This document shows positions 43,701 to 55,153 of a stretch of 64,000 nt of DNA, piece by piece. The notes beneath the pieces were generated by a model, which ran no database searches, was not told the DNA's origin, and saw only the letters and a program-made list of their open reading frames with translations. The stretch comes from Closterium sp. NIES-65. Lineage: Eukaryota; Streptophyta; Zygnematophyceae; Desmidiales; Closteriaceae. The position numbers and the translations under genes were made by a program. Location: NCBI GenBank assembly GCA_948144175.1, contig CANXME010002474.1:779501-843500 (forward strand). Direction: 5' to 3'. Within the stretch, counting starts at the first letter, position 1, and the number at the start of each line of letters is the position of its first letter.

Positions 43701-45481
43701 AGAGGTGAAGTGAAGGTCTAGCATCTATCACGGAGACCTTTGCTGTTACATCATGCACCCTAACGGCTCATTCAAGTGCTGCTCCACTTGAAGAACCCTG
43801 ATCCACGAAACCCCCCCACTTGATCTGAGCACCAACTCTCGCACGCGCGCAGTCAACTGTGTGCGTGCTTACCTCATGCATCCTGCCGGCGTTGCACAAG
43901 GCGCGGAGGAACGAGATCTGGGCGCCCACCGCAACGGGCACACCGCCTGACAGCATCGCATGCATCACACGCTGCCCCACGTCTGCGTTGCCTGCCATCG
44001 CTGCTGCTCGCAGCACTCGTGCACAAAGCTGCCCCCACTCCCTCCTTTCCCTCCTTTCGCTCTTCTCGTGCCCACCTGCTGCTTCGTCCACTCCCTGCCC
44101 TCCCGCCCTCCTCCCTTCGCCTCCTCGCTCACTCATCAAGCCTCTTTCACTTGGAACGCTCGACCTGCTCTGCTGCTCCTCCAACCGCACTCTTACCAGC
44201 CCCAACCCCTCCACACCGCTCCCCACCCCCGTCTGCACGCGTCTCTCGAGCTCCTCCAGCAGCAGACCCACTGCCTGCCCTCCACCCTCCCTCACCGCCC
44301 TTTCCCCTCCGTTTCCTTGTGCTCTGCCTTGCGCCATGCCTTGTGGGCTGCGTGCACTGGCCAGAGCGGAGCACAGGGCGTCAACCAGAGATGAGGAAGG
44401 TAGCGACGTGACACGTGCTGGGGTGGGTTGGGGGAGTATGTGGGAGAGGGCGAGGGAGACAGAGTGAGGCACGGAGGGATGGCGCAAGGGAGGCACGGAG
44501 AGACGGCAGGATGGCAGATAGGATGGTTGGGTGTTGGGGGTAGAGAGAAGTGGGGGGGGAACCGAGGGCGGAGGGGGGTTGAAGAGAGAAATGCGAGAGG
44601 AGGAAACGAGGGGAGAGGACGGAGGCGAGAGAGGGAGAAGGGGGGGAAGAAGACCGATATATAGGAGGGGGCGGATCAGGGTGAGGGGAGCGAAGCAGAG
44701 AGTTGAAGGACGGATCCGAGGCAGCATAAGCACGTCCAAAGAGGGGAGCGATTGTAGACACCAGTAGAAGCTAGAGCGGCAGGGGTTGGGGAAGGGGGGG
44801 GTGGGGAGAGGGAAGAGGGGGGGGGGGGGAGGGGAGAGGGGGGGGGGGGGAGGGGAGGGGGTGGGGAGAGCCAAGGAAGGAGGAGGTTACCTTGTGACAG
44901 GGGAGCCGTGCTAGGGAGCAGGGTCGAGTTACGTGAGACGAATTTGGAAGGATAAGCGGTTGGTGAGGAGGCGGGGGCGGGTTCTGCAGCTACTGCGGAT
45001 GCTATCGTTCGTGAGCATGATGCTGACGCTGACGCAATCTGAGGGTCGGGAGAAGGGAAAGACAGGCCAGGTAATGGCACGCATAGGGGTGTGGCGGCTG
45101 GAATAAGGTGCTGGTAGAGCAATTGTGCTGAAGAGCATTGAGACGGTGGTGGGGAATCCGTACCCGTGTTGGAAGCTGCCACGTGGCAGGGGCGTTCCTC
45201 GGAATTGCCGAAGGTGGTTGTGTGGCGAGTAGGGAGGACCAGGTGAGGGAATGCGCTTGGCGGAGACGAGGCACGAGGCGGAACCTCGAGATTGCCGCGC
45301 TGATAAGCAGTGAAGGTGAGGATTCTCTCGAGACACGATGCGGCCGGCCATCTCTTGCCAAACCAAATACGCCACGTGTATAAAATCGAGTGATCTGATC
45401 TGGGAAGTTTCGAGCGACGAGAAGGGACGTGGCCTGGCGTACGAGCAGTACAGATCGCCGTCGCTGAGACGTCGACGCCAT
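37723..45481 (-). CDS. Large PPR protein, probably organellar
   Basis: Eleven minus-strand exons close in frame to about 1,501 aa: 45481-45164, 45038-44891, 44417-43873, 43556-43188, 42938-41952, 41706-41611, 41000-39999, 39796-39650, 39273-38959, 38571-38467, 38196-37723. The N-terminus (MASTSQRRRSVLLVRQATSL) is basic, hydroxylated and free of acids, like a mitochondrial or plastid transit peptide. PPR-type helix pairs recur: FNVVLTACARGRDSRSA, MVQWGVRPDDYTINALTRAA, VTFNALLNALAV, EEMEERGIEPDTITFNTAIK, RMEQHPHLTPDQTSYSTAV. Exon 10 is exactly 35 codons, one PPR unit. Between units lie long Ser/Gly/Glu-rich insertions. No DYW or E domain, so P-class is likely. Family role: sequence-specific organelle RNA binding (stability, splicing or translation). 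The target cannot be deduced. The first exon boundary rests on phase agreement only. Confidence 0.85.
41098..41355 (+). other. Plus-strand ORF fragment inside a PPR-gene intron
   Basis: An open frame encodes ...TAFLKLLATAAARNRFRANP, LAKSAKKIACHFSQRWSVAL and ends GDILHTLEG, stop at 41353-41355. It lacks low complexity and looks like the C-terminal end of a real protein. It lies antisense to the PPR gene in the intron between exons 6 and 7 (41001-41610), with a 14-G run just behind it. No family recognised. It may be a transposon or retrocopy remnant. Confidence 0.4.
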
Positions 45482-46329
45482 GCTGATGTGCCTGACGCGA
45501 CTGGTGAGTCTCTCGCGTCTCTGGCGTCGTCTCGGCGTGTGCTCTGCGTTACTTGCTCCTGCTCACCCCTCTCCCCTCCCAAACCCTTCAGCCACCTTCC
45601 CCAGACCTCGTCTGTTCCCACTGGCTCCTGCGTTACTCGCCCTTTTCATAACCAGAATCAGTTGCCCGAATCGCGAATGCATCTAGAAAGTCCCCTCGGT
45701 GTCTTTGATCAGCGCGGCCCCGCGTTGTCGTGTTCACAAAATGCCCTGCGTTTATCCCTGTCCTGCCGTCATGACAGAGTGGATCCAAAAGCCAGGGCCT
45801 GAAGCCCGTGAGGCAGTCGACGCGGGATGCTCCCACAGGTATTCATCTTGCCGTAATTCGATATGAGGTAACGAAGTGTCAACAAAAGTGAAAACTGCTA
45901 GTCCAGGCGCCTCCTACATAGCGTGTGCACAAAATTTACCATTGTATCATTGTGTTTGCAGGAAAACAATTTGTCCTGCTCCTGTTGAAAAATGATAATA
46001 TATCTATCATATGTTGTATATCCGCTCTGTGCCACGTTGTGAATACGTCGGTTACAGGCGAGAGGAGCACAATTCCCGCATCTACAACGAAGAACGAGGT
46101 CGTGCGAAGAGTGATCTAACCAGAAAACTGTGTGGAGAACCAGTTTTCGGAGTTTGACCACGTGTGTAAGGCGATAAGGTTCTAGAACAGTAGCTCCTAG
46201 ACCGTACTTTAGTCAAAGGTAAGGTAAAGAAAGACATAAATGAAGAAGAAAAGAAAAGAAAAGAGAAAGGGAGAAGGAAAGTGAAACCGCCAAGAAGAAC
46301 CCAAATGCAACACACGTAAAACCCCCCCT
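45482..46329. other. Upstream region of the PPR gene
   Basis: Probable promoter of the minus-strand PPR gene, then AT-richer DNA to the 3' end of the retroelement. No supported coding region. Confidence 0.45.
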
Positions 46330-46476
46330 CAAGTTACCCAATCAAAACGCCCAGTCAAGACACCCTGTCAAGACATCCCATCCCACACCCCATTCCCCCC
46401 CCCCCAATCACAACAGCGAATCCACCATGTATGGGGCCTCCACCCTGAGAGCCCCGCCTTCCGCATCGCCATCGTC

Positions 46477-49400
46477 CTACTCCCGGTCCACCAAGTCAAC
46501 GTTAATCCCCCCCATAGAAGACGCCGCTCGAAGCAGGATGACACGGGCTTGCGCACGTTGCAACGCCACCACGATGAGCGCCTTCAGTGACCCTAGAAGA
46601 TAAGCCGAAAACACAGTGTCGTCCTCCCGACAAGCCCCCCGCGACACAGCTAGCCCCACGTGCGCATCTCCCTGCTGACGAAGCCACCTCCGAAAGCGAC
46701 CGCCGAGACACCCCCACGTCTCCACTATCAGAGGAGTGAACTGCACGCCCCGGTTGCGTGCAAGCAGAGGCGCGTAATCGCTCGTTTTACGACGCTCCCA
46801 TTCTCTTGCCGCCACGCCTATTTGACGCCCGCACTGTCCTAGCAAAGATGGAGACAGCGATAGCGGGTCCGCGACGCTGATCTCCAGGGCATGAGCCTCT
46901 CCAGCCATTGGTCGTCGCACCGCCACATCAACCCGCTTCCCCTGCAGCACCACACTATCCTCCATTGTCACCACCCCCCCAGACGCCTTAGAGATCTTCG
47001 CCACCGCAAACTTCACCTCATCATGTACCCGAGATGGACCATGCTGGTGCTTGCATCTCAGGGCATGATGCGGGTCTGCTGGGTCAACATATGCTGTGCC
47101 ACAAACACACCTCCCCGTCACCTGCAGCTGCTGAATTGGGAGCCCGAGCCGTATAGCAGCAGCAATGCCCCACTCCGCCGCAGTGAATGTGAGATCTGAG
47201 TGAGCCGGAACCGCCGAAACCCATGCACCAGCCCCCGGGCCCTGAAGGGATGTGAAACGGGCCAGGGTGGCATCGTCACGAGCCGAGCGACGCAGTGTCT
47301 GCAGCTCCTATACCGCAAACAACCGCTGCCGCGCCTGGAAAAGCCGAAGAGGAGGGGCCGCTACGCACAGAGGTAAGCCCGGCATCTCCTGGCGTATAGT
47401 CGCAGGCAGCTGCTCAAGAGCCTTGGCAAACCACGGGTCAAGAAACTCCGCCCCTGCCGAAGTGGTGAGGTACTCCGCAAACATCGCCTCCTCGCCCGCC
47501 ACCCCCAACTGTGCAATATCACGCGCGGCCTGCGCCCACCCACAAACATAGGACAGCGGACTCAAAGAGGCTGCTACCCGGATCCCAACCCTCCGAGTCG
47601 CACAGGGAGATGCAGCTGCATGCGCGCGCGCCTAGACCGGTCGGGGTCATGCTCCCAAGTGCCAGGTGGGAAAAGCTACTCAAAGCAATCCTCCACACAG
47701 CTATCCCAATCCCTGAAGGCCTCCACCACCTCCGGACGCGGCGGCATAGTCCGGGCCAGGTACATCGGCCGTGCTGAAACTGCAATGGCGAGGAGATGTG
47801 AAGCCATCTGGGGGTGGTCGAGCAGAAGGAGCCATGGCAATGGCGCCTGCAACTGTCTAAGCCGCTCCCGTAACCGGGTCACCTCCCAACCCTCCTCCCC
47901 AATAGGCACGCCCACCACAGTGAGACCCTCCTCCACCCGCTGCATCCCCAATGGCAGTGCCCGCTCCACATCCCCGCCCTCGCGCTCCCAAAACCGGCAC
48001 TTGTGCGCCTGCACCTCCAGCCCCACCCATTCCAACCGCTCCCGCAGCACCCCAAACGCCTCTAGAATCCTAGCCGCCGGTCCCAGGATATAGGTATCGT
48101 CTGCGTAGCTCAGGAAAAGTAGGTCCCTGAACTCTCTAGTCACCGACTCCATCACCTGCTGCTGCGTGAACGCGAAAAGAAAAGGGCCGAGCGGGTCCCC
48201 CTGCCGCGATCCTCGTGCCGACTCAAGGCTCTGTACAAAAGGGCCCGCTCGGAGGTACAGATCGCTAGGTGTCCCGTAGAAAACACGTAAGAATGGGATC
48301 AACCCTGAGAAAGGCGACTCCCGCAGCCCCTCAAACATCGCATGACGGTGAAACGAATTGAAGGCGTTCGCGACATCTATCTGCAGCGCACACTAGTCGG
48401 GGTGAGTAGCCAGCGCTGACCGGAAAGAATGGGTAAGAATCTCTACCCCGGCCCTGGTGCCCGCTCCCAGCTGGTTGCACGGCAGAAAGTAGGAAGCCAT
48501 CGTAGGGCGGAGCGAGATGCAGAGAGCTCGAGCAAGGATACGCGGAAGCACTTCCCCAATCGCGACTGGCCGGACGTCGCCGTTAGGCTTGGAAAGCCCA
48601 ACTAGGTTGGATGCGGCGAGCCAGGGCCGAGCCCGCTCGGGGACCTGTCCCGCCACCCATTGGTTGAACACCTCCAACAGGTGGGAAAGGCAGGAAGGTT
48701 CAGTGAGGAAGGTGTCGCGCAGATGCTCCGTGACCCACCCCGATGGCCCTGCTGCTGAAGCGCGAGCGGCTGTATGGATAGTTCTGGCCAGGATGTCGGC
48801 CGTGAGTGGAGGCCGCTGAGGAGCATCGACGGTGAAATCACGGACCCACTGTGGTACCTCGCTAGTGCCAGCAGGGTGCTTCTCTCGCAGCGACTGCACC
48901 ATGGCCTCAGACGGCCGGGCCAACTCCCCTGTCGTAAGGCAAGCCAATTCGCGGCTCCACTCTCCCACTTTACACCGAGATTGGCACCGTGACAGGCGGA
49001 TGGCATCAAGGTCCTGGTCAGAGCAAGTGTAGGCAAGTGGGCGTACTGCTGGCCGCGCCGCCACCATGGCGGAGTCGAACAACTCCCGCCACCTCCCCTC
49101 CCAAAACGCCCCCAACCGCTCTATGATCAGCGCCTTCTGTCCTATGCCTGGCTTGGGAGGCACGGCTAGGATGAGGCGCGGAAAAGCCAAGAGTAGGAGG
49201 GTAGCGGCTTCATCCCCCGGCCGGCTCTTCAAACGCTTTAAGACGCAACAGAGCGCGTCTAAGACCCCCGACCGAGCCCGTTGTGGGATCCGGCGCACTG
49301 TCCTCCCTCCAACCGCCTCCACACTGAAAAATGCTTCCCATTTCCAAGACGTAACCCCGGCCCACGCCTCGTCCCCAAATTCCCGCGGCGTCGGTCGCTC

Positions 49401-50219
49401 CTGCGTGTCGGTCTCCACCAGTGACGGGGTCGAGCCAAGTGCCTGCGCGCGCCTCTCCGCCTCAGCCGCCCGGCATACCCTCATGTGGTTCGCAGCAGCC
49501 CCTCGCGTAGCGAACGTGTGAAAACACGTGTCACACGGAAAACGAGGGCATGTGGAAGGCTGCATGGGAGGTTCTTTGTCCGCCTCCGACTCCTCCGCAG
49601 TCGCCATGGGGGTATCAAACTCCAAAAGTCGGCACCACTCCTCCAACTGCTGCTCCCGGTCGTCCAATGACTGCCCCCCTGGCTGCTGCTCTATCTGGGG
49701 TGCTCCGGTCACCCCCGGCTGCCCCCCTGGCTGTAGCACTCCCAGGGGTGCTCCGGTCGCCCCCGGCTGCCCCCCTGGCTGTAGCACTCCCTGGGGTGCT
49801 CCAGTCACCCCCGGCTGCCCCCCTGGCTGTAGCACTCCCAGGGGTGCTCCGGTCACCCCCGGCTGCCCCCCTGGCTGCTGCTCTCTCTGGGGTGCTCCAA
49901 TCGCCCCCAGCTGCTCCCCTGGCTGTAGCGCTCCTTGGGGTGCTCCTGTCACCCCCGACTGCCCCCCTGGCTGTAGCACTCCCAGGGGTGCTCCGATCAA
50001 CCCCGGCTGCCCCCTTGGCAGTAGCAATTCTTGGGGTGCTCCGGTCACCCCCGGCTGCCCCCCTGGCTGTAGCACTCCCAGGGGTGCTCCGGTCACCCCC
50101 AGCTGCTCCCCTGGCTGTAGCACTCCCAGGGGTACTCCGGTCACCCCTGGCTGCCCCCCTGGCTGTAACACTCCCTGGGGTGCTCCGGTCACCCCCGGCT
50201 GCCCCCCTGGCTGTAGCAC
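46477..50219 (-). pseudogene. Non-LTR reverse transcriptase-endonuclease polyprotein, lightly broken
   Basis: Reading 5' to 3' on the minus strand. 18-residue repeats (GVLQPGGQPGVTGAPL) run to about 49672. A C-x2-C-x12-H-x3-C finger (CDTCFHTF...HMRVC) lies near 49500-49560. RT motifs: LVGLSKPNGDVRPVAIGEVL, then LQIDVANAFNSFHR (motif A, 48386-48345), GSRQGDPLGPFLFA (motif B) and SYADDTYI (motif C, about 48115). A single in-frame TAG at 48393-48395 separates motif A from upstream sequence; the frame is otherwise open across it. After 47676 the frame shifts. The C-terminal part (to 46477) has a Cys/His cluster (CVCGTAY, H-ALRCKHQHG) and a PD-(D/E)xK-like pattern (GKRVDVAV ... HALEISVADP) expected of a restriction-like endonuclease, with one more stop near 47310. 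Function when intact: target-primed reverse transcription. Confidence 0.8.
49672..50219 (-). repeat. 54-bp coding minisatellite, block A
   Basis: About ten units of 54 bp, each with GGCTGCCCCCCTGGCTGTAG and CACTCCCAGGGGTGCTCCGG on the plus strand, encode GVLQPGGQPGVTGAPL-type repeats on the minus strand. Unit variants alternate (GEQLGAIGAPQREQQ). Confidence 0.9.
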
Positions 50220-50227
50220 TTACTGCC

Positions 50228-51394
50228 CCCTCAAGTTTCACTTCTGCGTCTACTTCTTGGCGGATCTGCTGGCAGAGATAAACGCACTCAACAAATTTTT
50301 CCAGCGCAAAAAAGTAAGTGTTGATTCACTGTGCATGTTTTTCTTCTAGTCGTGTCATTTAATTATACACTAACATTTTTACATGTTGTTCATGTGCCCG
50401 TCTCTGGTTCAGGTTGACATCACGCTCGTGCACCAAGAGGTGGATCGCACGATTGGAGTCATCAGACTTCGATACGTGGATTACGTGGACATTTTCGGAG
50501 GGGGGGTCAGCAAGCTGCTGTCGCCATTCATCGCACGCCTTGGCAGCGGCAGGCGAACTATCCGCGTGGACGGCACGGATGCGGATGGTGAGCCATCTTC
50601 ACATCAGATCGTGCTGAGCGAGGCACCAATAGCAGGACACCAATACGGCGGCTCGATGGCCGACTGCATCAAGTTGTGCAAAGCGTTCGCATTGGAGGTG
50701 GCGACAAACATGCACACTCGAATGTGGAGCTTGAAGCAAATGGATGGCAGCAAGCTTTACAAAGTTGAAACGTGGCCAGAAGCGACAGATAAGCGGGATC
50801 GTCGGGTGCTGAGTTGGCTGGATGCCAATGCGCGGCTCTTCAACAACCGGCTGCCAGGTAATTATCCACGCGTTTTTTGTTTTGTTTTGTTTTGTTTTGT
50901 TTCGACCTTTCACCTCACAAAATAATGTCCCTCCAACACACGTGGCAGGCTTCAACCACCGAGCGGCAGAGCTCGAGCTGGCCAGCTTCTGCCACGTCAT
51001 GTCTCGCCACTACCAGGACGATGACTTCTACCAGGGACTTAACAAAATGCTGAGGACCAAGGATTGGCCGCGCAGTTTTCCCAACCTGACGTCCATGTGG
51101 CAGGCGCTGGCAGTAATTCCGCTAAGTACCGTGGAGTGCGAGCGCGGATTCAGCCGCCAAAACGTGATCAAAAGCTGGTTGCGAACGTCGCTTGGTGACG
51201 CCCGGCTATCCGAACTGATGACCGTGAACATGTTGAGCTATGAGTACAAATGGCCCGAGGTGGTGGATATCTGGCGGAAGCAAAAAAAAAGAAGACCCGC
51301 AAAAACACCTGCCCCTCACAAGTCGTGCTATGGAAAAGGAAAGGAAAGAGAGGAGTCGTCTGATGGTAGCGAGGATGAGCGTTCATTCATGTGA
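50228..51394 (+). pseudogene. C-terminal half of a hAT-type transposase
   Basis: Three exon pieces with good splice sites: to 50313 (LADLLAEINALNKFFQRK), 50413-50859 and 50950-51394. The last contains the hAT C-terminal dimerisation signature: FPNLTSMWQALAVIPLS, then TVECERGFSRQNVIKSWLRT. The N-terminal half with the zinc-finger and first catalytic residues is missing, because the sequence runs straight into the LINE minisatellite at about 50225. The element's right end appears to be 51624, where CCAAACATAGGCCCTG gives a CAGGGCC-type hAT terminus. No left terminus or 8-bp duplication was found. Truncated, presumably non-functional, yet all three remaining exons are free of stops. Confidence 0.8.
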
Positions 51395-51608
51395 TTGTCT
51401 GCTGTATAAGTAGAATATTGTTTCCCGATTTTTATAACGATTAGTAATCTAAATTTGCGATAAGTGTACACAAAAATTCTACACTGATGCTCTGGGGTAA
51501 TTTTTTTGAAAATCAATGTTACACTTATGCATCAGTGTAACGAAAAAGTACGCACTGATCATAAGGGTTTTCAAAAATGCTACACTGCTAATCGTGAGTA
51601 GCCAAAAA

Positions 51609-51624
51609 CCAAACATAGGCCCTG
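51609..51624 (-). repeat. Probable hAT right terminus
   Basis: CCAAACATAGGCCCTG (complement CAGGGCCTATGTTTGG) lies directly against the minisatellite, and the CAGGG start is typical of hAT TIRs. No matching left TIR is visible, so this rests on one end. Confidence 0.5.
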
Positions 51625-51625
51625 T

Positions 51626-52345
51626 GCTCCGGTCACCCCCGGCTGCCCCCCTGGCTGTAGCACTCCCAGGGGTGCTCCGGTCACCCCCGGCTGCCCCCCT
51701 GGCTGTTGCACTCCCAGGGGTGCTCCAGTCACCCCCGGCTGCCCCCCTGGCTGCTGCTCTCTCTGGGGTGCTCCGATCGCCCCCAGCTGCTCCCTTGGCT
51801 GTAGCGCTCCCTGGTGTGCTCCTGTCACCCCCGGCTGCCCCCATGGCTGTAGCACTCCCAGGGGTGCTCCGATCACCCCCGGCTGCCCCCCTGGCTGTAG
51901 CACTCCCAGGGGTGCTCCGGTCACCCCCGGCTGCCCCCCCTGGCTGTAGCACTCCCAGGGGTGCTCCGATCACCCCCGGCTGCCCCCCTGGCTGTAGCAC
52001 TCCCAGGGGTGCTCCGGTCACCCCCAGCTGCTCCCCTGGCTGTAGCACTCCCAGGGGTGCTCCGGTCACCCCCGGTTGCCCCCCTGGCCGTAGCACTCCC
52101 CGGGGTGCTCCGGTCACCCCCGGCCGCCCCCCTGGCTGTAGCACTCCCAGGGGTGCTCCGGTCACCCCCGGCTGCCCCCCTGGCTGCTGCTCTCTCTGGG
52201 GTGCTCCAATCGCCCCCAGCTGCTCCCCTGGCTGTAGCGCTCCCTGATGTGCTCCTGTCACCCCCGGCTGCCCCCCTGGCTGTAGCACTCCCCGGGGTGC
52301 TCCGGTCACCCCCGGCTGCCCCCCTGGCTGTAGCATTCCCCCCTG
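51626..52345 (-). repeat. 54-bp coding minisatellite, block B
   Basis: About thirteen further units of the same 54-bp repeat as 49672-50219, in the same orientation. A seven-C run near 51935 shifts the frame in one unit. The array ends at about 52345. Confidence 0.9.
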
Positions 52346-53348
52346 GCTGCTTTAAAGTAGGTCCCTGACGTTGTGGTCAGGGTGATTGACCTAACTGATT
52401 ATAGCTGGTATATGAAGTATAGCTTATAACAGAAAACGGTTCATCCTGGAGAGATTAAAGCACGAGTGCAACCAATTTACCGCACACACGAGTTGAATCC
52501 GACAGTGAGCTAGACGGAGATATATCCCAACCAATGGTTAGTATCCCGTGGTCCTAGGGATGACTGATGCGATTACGATGGGTCTTTGACGGACCCAGTC
52601 CCTTACCGGCCAGGATCGACGGTCAGCAGTGCGCCCCGTCGTGTTACACCTTTCTGCTAGTCAAACTCCGCCCTCCATTTCCCCCGCCCCGCCCTTGCTT
52701 GTACTGTAGATTCTTTGGTCCATCCTTCCCTCCGCCACCTCCCCAATCAGCCCAACCATCCAACCACCATCAACTGCTCGCCGTTCTCCCCCCCCATTCC
52801 CCCCCCCTCCCCTGCTCCCCTTTTTTCCCATCACCCAACTAACACCTCACAGCACCTCACAGTAGCACCCCCGCTTCGTTCTCCCATTTCACATCCCAAC
52901 CCATACCATCTTGCCCCTAGTGATGAGGATTATCACTTCCTCCGCAATCGCTTTTTGTAGAAACCGTCTGGCCTTGACTGTCTGGTTAGATCATTGTGAA
53001 CATAATAGCTGTTCAGCAGGTCGCTGCTCACATCCCGGTTGGGACACAAGACTGAGCGATTAGGTTGTTGGCGGTGTGGATAGTGCCTCAGCTGTTTTGT
53101 CAAAGTGAGTAGCGTTTTCGTTCTTATCCCATCTCCTCTTTGTCGTTTTTCATGCTGCTCCTGTAATCGCATTCTCGAGCGCTCATTTTCGTTATTTTCT
53201 CTTCTCCTGAAGTATACCAGCCATCCTCACTCATTGTATCGTATCTGTTTCCAGGCCAACTATCTCTTGAATAACCGAGGTTTCACCTTAGCTTGCATCA
53301 GAAGAGCTCTTAAGAAGGCTGTCTGCCTATCAGTCGTGGTAGGCCAAT
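52346..53348 (+). other. Upstream region and 5' UTR intron of the Rab gene
   Basis: No gene up to about 52900. A probable untranslated exon ends in GTCAAAGTGAGT (donor at 53107) and an acceptor TGTTTCCAG is at 53246-53254. This would give a 5' UTR intron of about 148 bp before the ATG at 53349. The T- and C-rich interior fits an intron. Confidence 0.5.
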
Positions 53349-54588
53349 ATGCCAGGCCCTTCGGTTGCAGACGGCCAAGCAGCAGACAGTTACCTCTTTA
53401 AGCTGGTCCTGATTGGTGACTCTGGTGTGGGCAAGACAAATTTGGCATCCCGTTTTGCCCACAATGAGTTTCACGGAGATTCAAAGGCCACTATCGGCGT
53501 GGAGTTCCGTTCTAAGACAATGGAAATCGACAACAAGGAGATAAAAGCCCAAATTTGGGATACGTCAGGGCAGGAGAGGTATCGAGCGGTGACCAGCGTG
53601 TATTACCGCGGAGCGCTCGGCGCGCTGCTGGTGTACGATATCAGCCGGCGTAGCAGCTTCGACAACATTTCGCAATGGCTCCGAGAAGTTCGAAGTGAGT
53701 GCGACAATTTTCTGAAATGTTTTTGCATTGTTCCTCTTTTCTTTATTTTATTTTATTTGCGAAGATCGATCCGCCGCACATTGTGAGTCATAATAGTTCG
53801 TTTAAGTCTGGGAATGGAGGGAAGTGGACGCGAGTCTTTGGGCCATCTTGTTATGAGCTGCCAACCCGTTACAAAGCATACGAAATGGTACAGGAGCAGC
53901 TGGGAGAACAGTCCCTCGGGAAACCTTGTTGTCATTTCTTCAGTGGTTCCTCGGCTCACGTTGCTATGCGCTCCTCGAATAAAGTCTTTCCTCGCGACAA
54001 GTGAACTCTGGAAAGCGAAAGCAGAACAATTTCATCGTGTACCTGTCAAATTTGTAGATGGGTTGGATCTTCTGGAGATGCAGGTTTCAAACCTTGTTGA
54101 ACCACGGCTGCCAACATTCCCCACAAACAGGCCAAGGGGACAACAACCTGGTGGTCATGCTGGTGGGCAACAAGACGGATCTCGCTCATTTGCGTGCTGT
54201 ACCTACTGAGAAGGGCTTGGAGCTGGCTGAGCGGGAGGGCATGTTCTTTATGGAGACATCCGCCCTTGACGCCACTAATGTAGACGAGGCGTTTGAGACA
54301 GTCATTGCTGAAATTTACAACCACGTCAGCAAACGCCTTCCTTCTCATGGTAGGTGGCACCACTGACTGCGTCTAGTTGTGAATATGTTTCAGCTCAGCT
54401 TGGCTAAAGGTTGTTTCACAACCCTGCTCTAACTCTGTCCTTCCCTCCCACGCTCCTCTCCTTCCACATGTGTGCGACCTGTCTTGGTAGATGAGGAGAA
54501 TGGGAAGCTTAACCTATCGGCCGGGAAGAAGCTGAACCTTCCTGATGATGGGAGTTCTAGGGGTGCGTGCTGCAGCAACTGGGGTTGA
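53349..54588 (+). CDS. RabA/Rab11-like small GTPase
   Basis: Three exons (53349-53694, 54131-54349, 54491-54588) give 220 aa, the usual Rab size. Visible G motifs: P-loop GDSGVGKT, switch I region around ATIGVEF with Thr for Mg2+ binding, WDTSGQERY (G3), VGNKTDL (G4) and ETSALDA (G5). [14 protein letters not shown] and [12 protein letters not shown] are typical of the Rab11/RabA branch, which in plants directs trans-Golgi and recycling-endosome traffic to the plasma membrane and growing wall. The C-terminus is GACCSNWG: the two prenylated Cys lie four residues from the end instead of the usual zero to three. The start ATG is followed at once by the conserved core and suits the family length. 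The subgroup within RabA is not assigned. Confidence 0.93.
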
Positions 54589-54864
54589 TAGTGAGGTCTT
54601 TCACGGAGCAGTTTTGTTTCAGATAGGATAGTCGGGGTACACACTTCAGAGAGGCCTGATAAAATGACAACAAACCAGAAAAGAAACATGGCAGTTCAGT
54701 AAGGGTGTTATAGACAAGGTCTGACATTTTTAATTAATGGGACTGGATTCTGCTTAGGGTGTGGAGCTGTTGTTTTGGCCGCGCTTGTGGTGTGCTCTTT
54801 ATATCAGTGTGCTATTTGGTTTTGGTGTAGTGATTTTATAAGCTTCCAGGTCCTACAATAATCG
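54589..54864. other. 3' flank of the Rab gene
   Basis: AT-rich, no ORF. Ends in a short hairpin, CCTACAATAAT...ATTATTGTAGG (54852-54882), at the start of the next LTR-like sequence. Confidence 0.4.
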
Positions 54865-55153
54865 TGTGACAATTATTGTAGGGCCACAATTATTGGAGCC
54901 TAGCATTATTGGAGGGTAGAGGGTACAATCATTGGTACACCATTATTGGTGTGAATGGGTCATTCTTTAGGGGTAGCTGGATGCATACTGTATATACCCT
55001 GCTCTGTCACTTCTTCAACATCATTGGATCATTGAGTAATCTTTGAGTACTCATTGGGTTATCGTTCTACTTTTCAAAGATCAATGCAAGATTCCTATCT
55101 TGTTCTTTTCTACAAACACGTTTCCGCTACGCTGGCACTATGTCTTTCTAGCA
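54865..55153 (+). repeat. LTR-like sequence of copia-4
   Basis: The end is well defined: TTTCTAGCA at 55153 followed by PBS TGGTATCAAAGC (55154-55165). A TATATA box lies at 54991-54996, followed by a plausible short transcribed part. The left edge (TGTGACAATTATTG) is inferred from the TG rule only. Confidence 0.55.

Larger units (their letters stand above)
46330..52345 (-). mobile_element. Non-LTR retroelement with minisatellite ORF, interrupted by hAT fragment
   Basis: Minus-strand order: minisatellite-coded N-terminus (52345-51626 and 50219-49672), C2HC zinc finger, reverse transcriptase, then a CCHC/restriction-like endonuclease C-terminus ending at 46477. No LTRs are seen. Domain order points to an endonuclease-downstream (R2-like grade) LINE. 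Element ends and target duplication could not be fixed. The plus-strand hAT fragment (50228-51624) splits the minisatellite. Confidence 0.75.

Noticed and set aside
45479..45690. A plus-strand gene starting MLMCLTRL with a donor-like GTGAGT
   Set aside because: Too short, no similarity, and it overlaps the PPR start codon on the other strand.
50220..51626. Complete hAT insertion with 8-bp target duplication
   Set aside because: Left terminus and N-terminal half are missing, and the flanks (GTAGCACT, TGCTCCGG) do not match.
49672..52345. CRISPR array, because of regular repeats
   Set aside because: The 54-bp units are contiguous, without unique spacers, and the genome is eukaryotic. It is a coding minisatellite.
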